A stretch of 8,003 nucleotides of DNA from Actinomycetota bacterium. Lineage in GTDB: Bacteria > Actinomycetota > Acidimicrobiia > Acidimicrobiales > Ilumatobacteraceae. The stretch is from the NCBI GenBank assembly GCA_009701105.1, contig WLKU01000057.1, forward strand, positions 1 through 8,003, given 5' to 3'. Below, piece by piece: positions 1 through 6,045 of the stretch. The stretch's first letter is position 1. Each line of letters opens with the position of its first letter. The notes under the pieces are model-generated. The model was not told where the DNA came from, made no database searches, and saw nothing but the letters and a program-made list of their open reading frames with translations. Both the position numbers and the translations under genes were made by a program.

Positions 1-444
1 AGGCGCAGTGGCACGCACAACGTCGCGGGCATCATCGGCGCAGCAACTGCATTGCATTTCACCGACATCACTCGAGCTGATGAAATGGAACGAGTCACTA
101 AATTGCGTGATCGCCTTGTTGACGACATCGTTGCCGCTTTACCAGACGTGCTCGAAACCGTGCCGCGCGAACACCGCGTGCCAGGCGTCGCTCACCTGTG
201 CATTAAAGGAATCGAGAGCGAGGCATTGCTGTTCTTGCTCGACCAAGCCGACGTGTGCGCATCGGCCGCATCGGCTTGCGCAAGTGGTGCAATGGAACCT
301 TCTCATGTGCTCGCAGCGATGGGTCTTTCTCGCGAGTGGACAAACGGTGCTCTGAGGCTCAGCCTCGGCCACACCACTACTGATGCCGACATTGATACTG
401 CGGTCAGCACCATTGTGGGCGCTGTTACGCAATTGCGTCGTTAG
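1..444 (+). CDS. Cysteine desulfurase, IscS/NifS type (3' part only)
   Basis: This is the C-terminal 147 residues of a PLP-dependent cysteine desulfurase, cut by the left edge; the reading frame is open from base 1. The family removes sulfur from L-cysteine as an enzyme-bound persulfide and passes it to acceptors such as MnmA or Fe-S scaffolds. Two family landmarks are visible: RRSGTHNVAGIIGAA at the very start (the RSGT.N..G substrate-binding stretch) and SACASGAMEPSHVLAAMG further on, whose cysteine (codon 277-279) aligns with the persulfide-carrying catalytic Cys of IscS. The PLP lysine lies outside the window. A TTG at 52 is not a real start, because conserved sequence precedes it. The stop is 10 bases before mnmA, so the two are almost certainly co-transcribed. 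Assignment to IscS rather than SufS is based on the active-site loop; the exact physiological partner beyond MnmA is inferred. Confidence 0.93.
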   Translation, partial: RRSGTHNVAGIIGAATALHFTDITRADEMERVTKLRDRLVDDIVAALPDVLETVPREHRVPGVAHLCIKGIESEALLFLLDQADVCASAASACASGAMEPSHVLAAMGLSREWTNGALRLSLGHTTTDADIDTAVSTIVGAVTQLRR

Positions 445-454
445 CCTTTAGAGC

Positions 455-1558
455 ATGAAAGTGCTCGTGGCCATGTCTGGAGGCGTCGATTCGTCGGTCG
501 CCGCAGCCGAACTCAAAGATGCTGGTCATGAAGTAGTTGGAGTGACCATGCGCTTGTGGGGTGGCGAAAGCGACACCGGTTGCTGCTCGGTTTCCGACGT
601 GGACGATGCGCGCCGTGTTGCGCAACAACTTGGTATCGATCACTTGGTGTTCAACTTTTCGGATGATTTCAATAAGCACGTTGTAGACCCATACGTGCAG
701 GCTCACGTAGATGGCTTTACGCCCAACCCATGCATCGAGTGCAATCGTCACCTCAAATTTGATCGCTTGAGTGAGCGAGCACGTCTGCTTGGCTTTGATG
801 CCGTTGCAACTGGTCACCATGCACGTATCGAAAAAGACGATGAAGGCACAATGCGACTTGCTCGCGGCGCCGATGATGCAAAAGATCAAAGTTATGTAGT
901 GCATATGCTCGACCAAAAAGAGTTGGCCTTCACTATGTTTCCTGTTGGACATTTGACCAAAGCGCAAGTGCGCGACAGAGCAGTTGAATTGGGATTGCGT
1001 ACCGCAACAAAACCTGACAGCCAAGACGTGTGCTTCATTAGCAAGACCGGTGGGCGCGAAACATTCTTGGGCAACCGAATTCCGTTTCGTCCTGCACAAG
1101 TAGTGAACGAAGATGGCTCGGCAGCAGGCAGAGTCGAAGCACTCGAACTCGTAACGATTGGTCAGCGCAAGGGTCTCGGCTTGCCAGGTGGTGGGCCAAA
1201 GCAATACGTCGTCGATGTTGATACTCCAAATGCACGCATCACGGTGGGCGACGAGTCAAAGTTGTTTTGCACATCGGTAGTTGTCAACAACATTGTGTGG
1301 TCTGATGCGCAAGATGCACAACGATTGCGCGTCAACACTGACGTGCTGGTGCAGTCGAGTGCTCATGGCGCGGCAATCCCTGCAACCGCTGAAGTATTAG
1401 GAGATTCCGAGATTCGCCTTACTTGGCGCGAACCTCAGCGCCGTATTGCACCGGGCCAAAGCGTTGTGCTTTATAATGTGGTCAATACGTTCGTCTTAGC
1501 AGGAGGAATTGCATGCGCCGATTTGGAAAAGGGTTCATTGTCACCGCAGCGCTCGTAG
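455..1558 (+). CDS. mnmA: tRNA 2-thiouridine(34) synthase MnmA
   Basis: Cytoplasmic enzyme that activates U34 of Lys, Glu and Gln tRNAs with ATP and thiolates it to 2-thiouridine, using sulfur relayed from a cysteine desulfurase. The 367-residue protein opens with the PP-loop ATP motif SGGVDSS (residues 8-14). NPCIECNRHLKF (91-102) supplies one catalytic cysteine, C96, and DSQDVCFI (188-195) the other, C193; these match E. coli Cys102 and Cys199. GHHAR (120-124), the IGQRKGLGLPGG segment (235-246) and the C-terminal beta-barrel are also typical. ATG at 455 gives the usual MKVLVAMSGG start; no strong ribosome-binding site precedes it, consistent with coupling to the desulfurase 10 bases upstream. 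The normal family ending is near residue 352 (VLAGGIA). The last 15 residues (ADLEKGSLSPQRS at the tail) are an extra extension read through the beginning of the next gene. Confidence 0.96.
   Translation: MKVLVAMSGGVDSSVAAAELKDAGHEVVGVTMRLWGGESDTGCCSVSDVDDARRVAQQLGIDHLVFNFSDDFNKHVVDPYVQAHVDGFTPNPCIECNRHLKFDRLSERARLLGFDAVATGHHARIEKDDEGTMRLARGADDAKDQSYVVHMLDQKELAFTMFPVGHLTKAQVRDRAVELGLRTATKPDSQDVCFISKTGGRETFLGNRIPFRPAQVVNEDGSAAGRVEALELVTIGQRKGLGLPGGGPKQYVVDVDTPNARITVGDESKLFCTSVVVNNIVWSDAQDAQRLRVNTDVLVQSSAHGAAIPATAEVLGDSEIRLTWREPQRRIAPGQSVVLYNVVNTFVLAGGIACADLEKGSLSPQRS
1501..1506 (+). promoter_or_regulatory. Strong Shine-Dalgarno AGGAGG for the secreted-protein gene
   Basis: A perfect AGGAGG lies inside the 3' end of mnmA, with a 6-base spacer before ATG 1513. 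It is the only near-consensus site seen ahead of any gene here. It decides the start of the downstream gene despite the 46-base overlap, and suggests that gene is translated independently and efficiently. Confidence 0.75.
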
Positions 1559-2541
1559 CGAGCCTGTTGGCTTCGGGGCAGCAAGCCTCGGCGGTTGTTA
1601 CCTGGGAATTTTCTGAGGAGAGTGTCGCGCTTGGGATTTCGGCAGTTTCGCCCCACGTCGAGCGAACGGGTTCGGTAGATCGCATTTGGTATCCAAGCCT
1701 TCCTTCAACGGCAGTTTCTGATTGCACTGATGCAGGTGCGTGCACGTTGGTGAGTGGTGTCGGACGACTGAGCTCAGACTTCACTGCAATCACACTTCCT
1801 AATGGAACCAGAAGGGCATATTTCGTTGATATGACTCCGGGGACATCTACAAAAACTGTTTCTTCGGCACAGTGTGCGACTGCCGAATGTCTGTCGGTTG
1901 GAACCAGCACACCAATCGCTGCAGATGTTGCAGTGCCAATGACAGAGGGTGCGTGGGGTGTGCCAGATGCAGTGGTTACTCCGGACGGAAAAGTGCGTGT
2001 ATATCTCGTCGTGAGCCCAACACTGACTAATTCGTGTCCTGAAAAAGTACGTAGTTACATTTCAAATGACGGCATTAATTTCACGGTGGAAAGTGGCTAT
2101 CGCTTGGAGGGTGGTTTCGTCGACACTGAAATTCTTCGTGCGAAGACTGGCGACTGGCTCATGATCATGTCGACTGGCCCTGGTTGTGGAAATGGAATGC
2201 AACAACTTTTTGTCTCGTCGTCTGTCGATGGTCTCACATGGTCAACGCCACAGGCCGTGACTAAGGACGACAATCGACGTCTTGACCCAACGGGTTACGA
2301 AGTATCGCCAAACGTATTTCGTATTTACTACGCATTCAACGCCTCCAGGACAGGCGAGACGTACACCCTGAAGCGTGGAACATTGAAGATCGCTGCTGCT
2401 GCGACTACGCCAGGCACAGTGTCGACCACAACAACTGCCAAACTAGGCGGATCATGCACGAAGCTTGGCGCCAAGACAACCATCAACAAGGTCAAACTCA
2501 CCTGCAAGAAGGTCAAGACCAAAACTATTTGGTCAAAGTAG
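1513..2541 (+). CDS. Secreted beta-propeller-like protein with C-terminal Cys/Lys/Trp mini-domain, function unknown
   Basis: I do not recognise a named family for this 342-residue protein. It begins with a clear Sec signal peptide: MRRFGKG, a hydrophobic core (FIVTAALVASLLASG) and an ASA cleavage site after residue 27. The body resembles glycosidase/sialidase-type propeller proteins. It has short Asp-box-like motifs SNDGINF (184-190) and SVDGLTW (237-243), plus recurring strand pairs such as PDAVVTPDGKVRVYLV (151-166) and VFRIYYAF (268-275). Catalytic residues cannot be assigned. Cysteines are at 71, 77, 121, 126, 175, 225, 315 and 331, and disulfides are plausible outside the cell. A Thr-rich linker (TTPGTVSTTTT, 298-308) leads to a basic tail of about 30 residues with two cysteines and a terminal IWSK. 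ATG 1513 is chosen for its AGGAGG and the signal peptide it gives. The peptidase gene begins 7 bases after the stop. Confidence 0.85.
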   Translation: MRRFGKGFIVTAALVASLLASGQQASAVVTWEFSEESVALGISAVSPHVERTGSVDRIWYPSLPSTAVSDCTDAGACTLVSGVGRLSSDFTAITLPNGTRRAYFVDMTPGTSTKTVSSAQCATAECLSVGTSTPIAADVAVPMTEGAWGVPDAVVTPDGKVRVYLVVSPTLTNSCPEKVRSYISNDGINFTVESGYRLEGGFVDTEILRAKTGDWLMIMSTGPGCGNGMQQLFVSSSVDGLTWSTPQAVTKDDNRRLDPTGYEVSPNVFRIYYAFNASRTGETYTLKRGTLKIAAAATTPGTVSTTTTAKLGGSCTKLGAKTTINKVKLTCKKVKTKTIWSK

Positions 2542-2548
2542 TTTCATC

Positions 2549-3304
2549 GTGTTGAGGCGAGCTGCAGGGTTGCTGCTCGCGTGCGTAATCGCAAGTGGTG
2601 TTGCTCCTGCTCGGGCACAATCAACTTCATTTCTTGAAAAGCGAGTCATCGGCACAAGTGTGCTCGGCACGCCCATAGAAGCCGTGCGGCTTGGCACAAA
2701 AGGTGGAGTCGTTGTCGTCGTTGTTGGCGTAATTCATGGAAACGAAACAGCAGGTTTATTAATCACCGATGCATTGCAAGAAACGGTGGTGCCGAACGGA
2801 ATTGATCTGTGGATTATCCCGACCATGAACCCGGATGGCACCGCACTCGATCAGCGAGGCAATGCCAATCGAGTAGACCTCAATCGCAACTTTCCGTATA
2901 ACTGGGCCAAGATGGGCAAGCCGGGATATTGGCAATTTGCTGGCAAAAGTAAAGCATCAGAGCCAGAGACCAAAGCCATCGTTGCATTCATGCGCGAAAT
3001 AAAGCCATCGCTCGGTATTTGGTATCACCAAGATCTCAACATCATTTCGCCGGGGACTGGACTCGAGGGCACGATGCGATCGGCGTATTCGCGGCTCACG
3101 GGCATTCCGATTAAGCGGATTACGGGTGGGAGATATACGGGCGTAGCCGCCACGTGGCAGCGCCACAGCGTTAAAGATGGCATGGCATTTGTGGTTGAGT
3201 TGGGAAAAACTCTCGACTCGACGCAGGCCAAGGTGCATTCCAGCGCAGTACTCAACATTGCAATGCTGTTGCGAGACGCTCCATCTAGCAAACTAGACAA
3301 GTGA
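2549..3304 (+). CDS. Secreted M14-family zinc carboxypeptidase/amidase
   Basis: Small zinc peptidase of the M14 (carboxypeptidase A / MpaA-like) superfamily, 251 residues. From GTG 2549 the N-terminus is a signal peptide (MLRRAAGLLLACVIASGVAPARA) with probable cleavage after ARA at residue 23. The Zn ligands are H63 and E66 in HGNE, plus H160 in WYHQD. MNPDG (93-97), the substrate-binding pair N112-R113 in DLNRNFP, and the catalytic E217 in FVVELG complete the expected set, so the enzyme looks active. Size and the NPDG/DLNRNFP pattern resemble murein-peptide amidases that cut gamma-D-Glu-diaminopimelate bonds; a peptidoglycan substrate is an inference. TTG 2552 would be an equally reasonable start. 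A TTG at 2465 would give a longer protein but buries the signal peptide behind a non-hydrophobic extension and overlaps the upstream gene, so I rejected it. The stop shares GTGA with the next start. Confidence 0.88.
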   Translation: MLRRAAGLLLACVIASGVAPARAQSTSFLEKRVIGTSVLGTPIEAVRLGTKGGVVVVVVGVIHGNETAGLLITDALQETVVPNGIDLWIIPTMNPDGTALDQRGNANRVDLNRNFPYNWAKMGKPGYWQFAGKSKASEPETKAIVAFMREIKPSLGIWYHQDLNIISPGTGLEGTMRSAYSRLTGIPIKRITGGRYTGVAATWQRHSVKDGMAFVVELGKTLDSTQAKVHSSAVLNIAMLLRDAPSSKLDK

Positions 3305-4086
3305 AAATAGAGAAGAAGCGCGCCCTCATCTTGATGGGCTTCGGCATTGGTGCCGGCCTGCTGTCGGGCTTATTCGGTCTTGGTGGGGGAATCATCATTG
3401 TTCCCGGCCTCATGTTTGCATTCAAGATGGATCAGCGCCTTGCCCATGGCACGTCACTCGGCGGAGTATTTCTCATTTCGTGTGCAAGTTTTGTGACGTA
3501 CTGGAGCCACGGCGAAGTTGATTGGCACATTGTGTTGTGGTTGGCGCTTGGTTCGGTATGTGGCTCACTCATTGGCGCACGCTTGTTGGCGACGTTGTCA
3601 AAACGCACACTGACCATTTCGTTTATTGCAGTACTTGTGATTGCAGGTGTGCGCATGTTCTTCAAGGTCGATTCCTCGGGCACCATGGTGATTAATGCTC
3701 CAACCGCTGCCTGGCTCGTATTTATCGGTGTAATCGTTGGTGCAATTGCAGGAATGCTCGGCATTGGTGGTGGGCTCATGACAGTTCCGATTCTGGTCGT
3801 GTTATTTCATGTGTCACCAGCACTTGCCAAAGGCACTTCACTTGCTGTTGTTATCCCCACCGCATTTACTGGAACACTGCAGAATTTTAGAAACAAGAAT
3901 GCCGATTTGTCGGCAGCAGGAATCGTGAGTGTTACTGGAATATTCTCGGCGATCGGTGGAAGCTGGCTCGCAACACGAATGGATGACGTGATTTCGAACT
4001 TCTTGTTTGCAGTGCTCTTAATCGTTATTGCAGCGCGAATGTTGCTGCAACTGCGAAAGACGAGTGCTACGGCAATAGCCGAGTAA
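3301..4086 (+). CDS. TauE/SafE-family membrane permease (DUF81-type)
   Basis: Integral membrane protein of 261 residues in the TauE/SafE (sulfite/organo-anion exporter-like) family. The internal duplication typical of the family is obvious. GLFGLGGGIIIVPGL (23-37) and HGTSLGGVF (49-57) in the first half match GMLGIGGGLMTVPIL (151-165) and KGTSLAVVI (177-185) in the second. About eight hydrophobic segments are visible, roughly at 8-24, 28-42, 52-68, 77-95, 103-120, 136-150, 160-195 (two) and 205-250 (two). The N-terminus MKIEKK is basic and cytoplasmic. GTG 3301 overlaps the peptidase TGA by 4 bases, so translation is probably coupled; no good Shine-Dalgarno is present. Known members export sulfite, sulfoacetate or related C2/C3 sulfonates, but many are uncharacterised. 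The sulfur-linked genes upstream make such a substrate tempting, yet the sequence does not show it. Its 3' end overlaps the convergent aminotransferase by 20 bases. Confidence 0.92.
   Translation: MKIEKKRALILMGFGIGAGLLSGLFGLGGGIIIVPGLMFAFKMDQRLAHGTSLGGVFLISCASFVTYWSHGEVDWHIVLWLALGSVCGSLIGARLLATLSKRTLTISFIAVLVIAGVRMFFKVDSSGTMVINAPTAAWLVFIGVIVGAIAGMLGIGGGLMTVPILVVLFHVSPALAKGTSLAVVIPTAFTGTLQNFRNKNADLSAAGIVSVTGIFSAIGGSWLATRMDDVISNFLFAVLLIVIAARMLLQLRKTSATAIAE
4067..4086. other. Tail-to-tail overlap of the two convergent operons
   Basis: The permease stop (TAA 4084-4086, plus strand) lies beyond the aminotransferase stop (TAG at 4069-4067, minus strand), so 20 bases code on both strands. A short CGGC-AATA-GCCG stem (4070-4081) lies inside, but no T-run follows it on either strand, so it is not an intrinsic terminator as seen. 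Confidence 0.9.
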
Positions 4087-5245
4087 TACCTACAAGCGCT
4101 TCGTATTGATCAACTTCGTTATACATGTGCGCAGAGATGCGCACATAGCTGTTGCCTCGCACGGTCATGCATGCGACTTCTGCGTTGAGCTCAAGTCCGC
4201 AACGCTCAATCAAAGAATTGATCTCTGATTTACTGAGAGGCGCGGTTGTAGGCAATTGAATCATGCGCATCCATGGTGCTTCGATCGCGTCAGCCAAGTG
4301 ATTTTCAACTCCCCATGCAGCCCTCAGTAATGCAGCGGCACCGTCGGCAACCCCGCAGTTGTGGGTATTGCGCTCTGTCCAACTCCACTGTTCTTGAAAT
4401 GTAATTGCAGCAGGTACACAGAGATACGCCGAGTAATCGCTGGTGCCTTGCCACTCGAATGATGATGGAAAACCTTCATCAAAACCCCATGACGGTGCGA
4501 GTGGATTCATTAATGCCGCAACTTCGTTTGACCCACAAATCAGTGCAGCTGCTGGTCGTGGAGCACACAACCACTTGTGCAGGTTGCCCACCCAGACATC
4601 AAACCCAACGGGCAGCGGCTGTTCGAGCATGCCGGCCGAGTGTGCAGCATCGATCACAAATCGAATGTGCGGGTGAGTAGCGCGAAGCGAAGCAATGATG
4701 TCGGTAACGGGCAACAACACGCCGGTCTCGGAGGTGATGTGATCCAGCACAACAATTGTTGGCGCATTGTTGGCTGGCAGCAACGCACGAATGCGCGACG
4801 AAATTACTTCGGCGCTCACATCGGCGGGGTACACCAAGTCGGCAACGCTGTATGTTGCGTTACTACGCGCAGCAATGTGTTGCATGCCGTGCAGCACGCC
4901 GCCGTATCCGAGCGATGTCGCAATCAGATGCGCTTGTTGTTTTTGTGCAGTGGCATCGTCGACCAAAGCCTGCACTGCGGTGATCACACCCTGCGACGTA
5001 TTGGGAACAAACGCAAAGTGCTCTGGTGCAACACCAAACCAATAGGCGACTATGTGCCGGGCTTCGATCATCAAGTCGGGCATTTCTGAACGAAACCATC
5101 TGTTTGGGTTCGCACTTGCACGATCTTGAAATGCATTCTGCACTTCTTGCACTCGCACCGGCACACTTCCGTAACTGCCGTGGTTGAGGTAGGCAATCGA
5201 CTTGTCGAGTTGCCATAAATGCGCCCACTGATTGTGCTGGATCAT
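4067..5245 (-). CDS. Class V PLP aminotransferase, isopenicillin-N-epimerase-like
   Basis: PLP-dependent fold-type I enzyme of 392 residues in the class V aminotransferase family (NifS/CefD branch). AYLNHGSYGSVP (18-29) is the N-terminal signature of isopenicillin-N-epimerase-like proteins. PNTSQGV (81-87) binds the cofactor phosphate, D199 in IDAAHSAGM contacts the pyridine nitrogen with H202 nearby, and K224 in GNLHKWLCAP is the Schiff-base lysine. All key PLP residues are therefore present. The true substrate is unknown: related proteins include amino-acid epimerases, cysteine/selenocysteine lyases and aminotransferases. The start at ATG 5245 (MIQHNQWAHLWQLD) is chosen because the family signature begins soon after it. 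The open frame extends upstream to 5407, but that part overlaps the phosphatase gene and looks non-homologous. The ATG lies 10 bases after the hisN-like stop, making it the last gene of the dxs operon. Confidence 0.9.
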   Translation of the reverse strand: MIQHNQWAHLWQLDKSIAYLNHGSYGSVPVRVQEVQNAFQDRASANPNRWFRSEMPDLMIEARHIVAYWFGVAPEHFAFVPNTSQGVITAVQALVDDATAQKQQAHLIATSLGYGGVLHGMQHIAARSNATYSVADLVYPADVSAEVISSRIRALLPANNAPTIVVLDHITSETGVLLPVTDIIASLRATHPHIRFVIDAAHSAGMLEQPLPVGFDVWVGNLHKWLCAPRPAAALICGSNEVAALMNPLAPSWGFDEGFPSSFEWQGTSDYSAYLCVPAAITFQEQWSWTERNTHNCGVADGAAALLRAAWGVENHLADAIEAPWMRMIQLPTTAPLSKSEINSLIERCGLELNAEVACMTVRGNSYVRISAHMYNEVDQYEALVGITRLLP

Positions 5246-5255
5246 TAAAGACAAC

Positions 5256-6043
5256 CTATTGCAAACGGGCAATGGTTTCGGAATGCAAGATGCCGTTACT
5301 GCTGACCGATGAGTCTGCTCGCCAGTCGGCCACACCAAATCGATTGGTGATGGTGCCGCCTGCCTCTTGCACGATGGGGTAGATGGCAGCGTTGTCGTAG
5401 GGCGCAAGGCCGATCACATCGACCGCAACATCGATGGCACCTTGGGCAACAAGCATGTGCTGCCAAAAATCTCCAAAGCCACGCGCGCGTAATGCGTCAG
5501 TTTGTAGCTGCACCAACTTGGGGATTCCGCCAACTGCTTGCCATCCCGCATTGGGAGTCGTGCTCACGTGAGCTCCAGCGATGGTCTGTATTTTCGATAC
5601 ATATATACGAGTGGCATCGCCACCAGCGTTCGAGAAGAATGCGCCACCGCCAGTAGATGCCCACCAACGAAACCCCATCGCTGGTGCAGAGACCACGCCC
5701 AATACGGGCACGCCGTTATGCACTAATGCAATGAGCGTTGCCCACACGGGTACGCCGCGCACAAAGTTGGTCGTGCCATCAATCGGGTCAATGACCCACT
5801 GATACTCGGCATCGGATGGCCCAGAAACTCCATACTCTTCGCCAAAAATGCCGTAGCTAGGTCGCTCAGCGGAGAACACTTCAACGATGGCTTTTTCGGT
5901 GGCACGGTCGATTTCAGTGACCTCGCTGTTATCGGCTTTGCGCGATACCCCAAATGAACGGGATGAAAAACCCTAAGACTTATCTGGTCTGCCGCATCTG
6001 TCGCCCTGACGGCTAAGGCAAAATCTTCTTGCAAGTTTGGCAC
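5256..6043 (-). CDS. hisN: Histidinol-phosphatase-like inositol monophosphatase family protein, frameshifted near the N-terminus
   Basis: Mg-dependent phosphatase of the inositol monophosphatase family. The likely role is hydrolysis of L-histidinol phosphate, the penultimate step of histidine biosynthesis in actinobacteria; this is inferred, and other phosphomonoesters are possible. From GTG 6043 one frame reads MPNLQEDFALAVRATDAADQ and then ISLRVF, a typical N-terminus. From about base 5950 the family continues in another frame as GVSRKADNSEVTEIDRATEK. Adding one base joins them into 262 residues, the normal family length. In that joined numbering the metal-binding GEE is at 68-70, the DPIDGTTNF motif at 86-94 and the second Asp motif PYDNAAIYPIVQEAGG around D217, where Tyr replaces the more usual Trp. 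The downstream frame has a TAG at 5975-5973 and no credible start before DPIDGT, apart from a GTG at 5879 that would lose about 55 residues. dxs ends 2 bases upstream. Sequencing or assembly error is the likeliest cause; a true pseudogene or programmed frameshift cannot be excluded. Confidence 0.85.
5948..5970 (-). other. hisN: Probable frameshift site in the hisN-like gene
   Basis: The minus strand has a T5 run at 5970-5966 and a G4 run at 5951-5948. One additional base at either run restores the frame. Extending the T run gives RVFSSRSFGVSRKAD; extending the G run gives RVFHPVHLGVSRKAD. Both keep the family's spacing. The second places Leu where I recall relatives having a hydrophobic residue, so the G run is at least as good a candidate as the T run. 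Confidence 0.75.
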
Positions 6044-6045
6044 GA

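Noticed and set aside
425..1204. Long open frame on the minus strand opposite mnmA (259 codons)
   Set aside because: It lies wholly antisense to a well-supported mnmA, its translation is rich in Cys/His with no family pattern, and no ribosome-binding site or operon context supports it.
2465..2548. TTG 2465 as start of the M14 peptidase
   Set aside because: It overlaps the upstream gene and adds a basic, Pro/Ser/Arg-rich stretch ahead of a clear signal peptide, which would be unusual; GTG 2549 or TTG 2552 gives a normal exported precursor.
2708..2732. GTCGTT-like repeated run as a simple-sequence repeat
   Set aside because: It encodes a poly-valine beta strand just before the HGNE zinc motif, which is normal for M14 enzymes; the repeat is imperfect and explained by codon choice.
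4070..4081. CGGC-AATA-GCCG hairpin as a bidirectional terminator
   Set aside because: The stem is only 4 bp and has no T-run on either side.
4577..5089. Long plus-strand open frame (170 codons) inside the aminotransferase
   Set aside because: It is antisense to conserved PLP-enzyme sequence, and the translation is low in hydrophobic order with no recognisable motif; it is a shadow of codon bias.
5246..5407. Longer N-terminus for the aminotransferase, starting at 5407
   Set aside because: The extra 54 codons overlap the phosphatase C-terminus in another frame and look non-homologous; ATG 5245 fits the family and the 10-base operon gap.
5723..6043. Independent 106-residue protein starting at GTG 6043
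   Set aside because: Only the first 26-32 residues resemble a protein family (the hisN-like N-terminus); the rest is out-of-frame phosphatase sequence, so it is half of a frameshifted gene.
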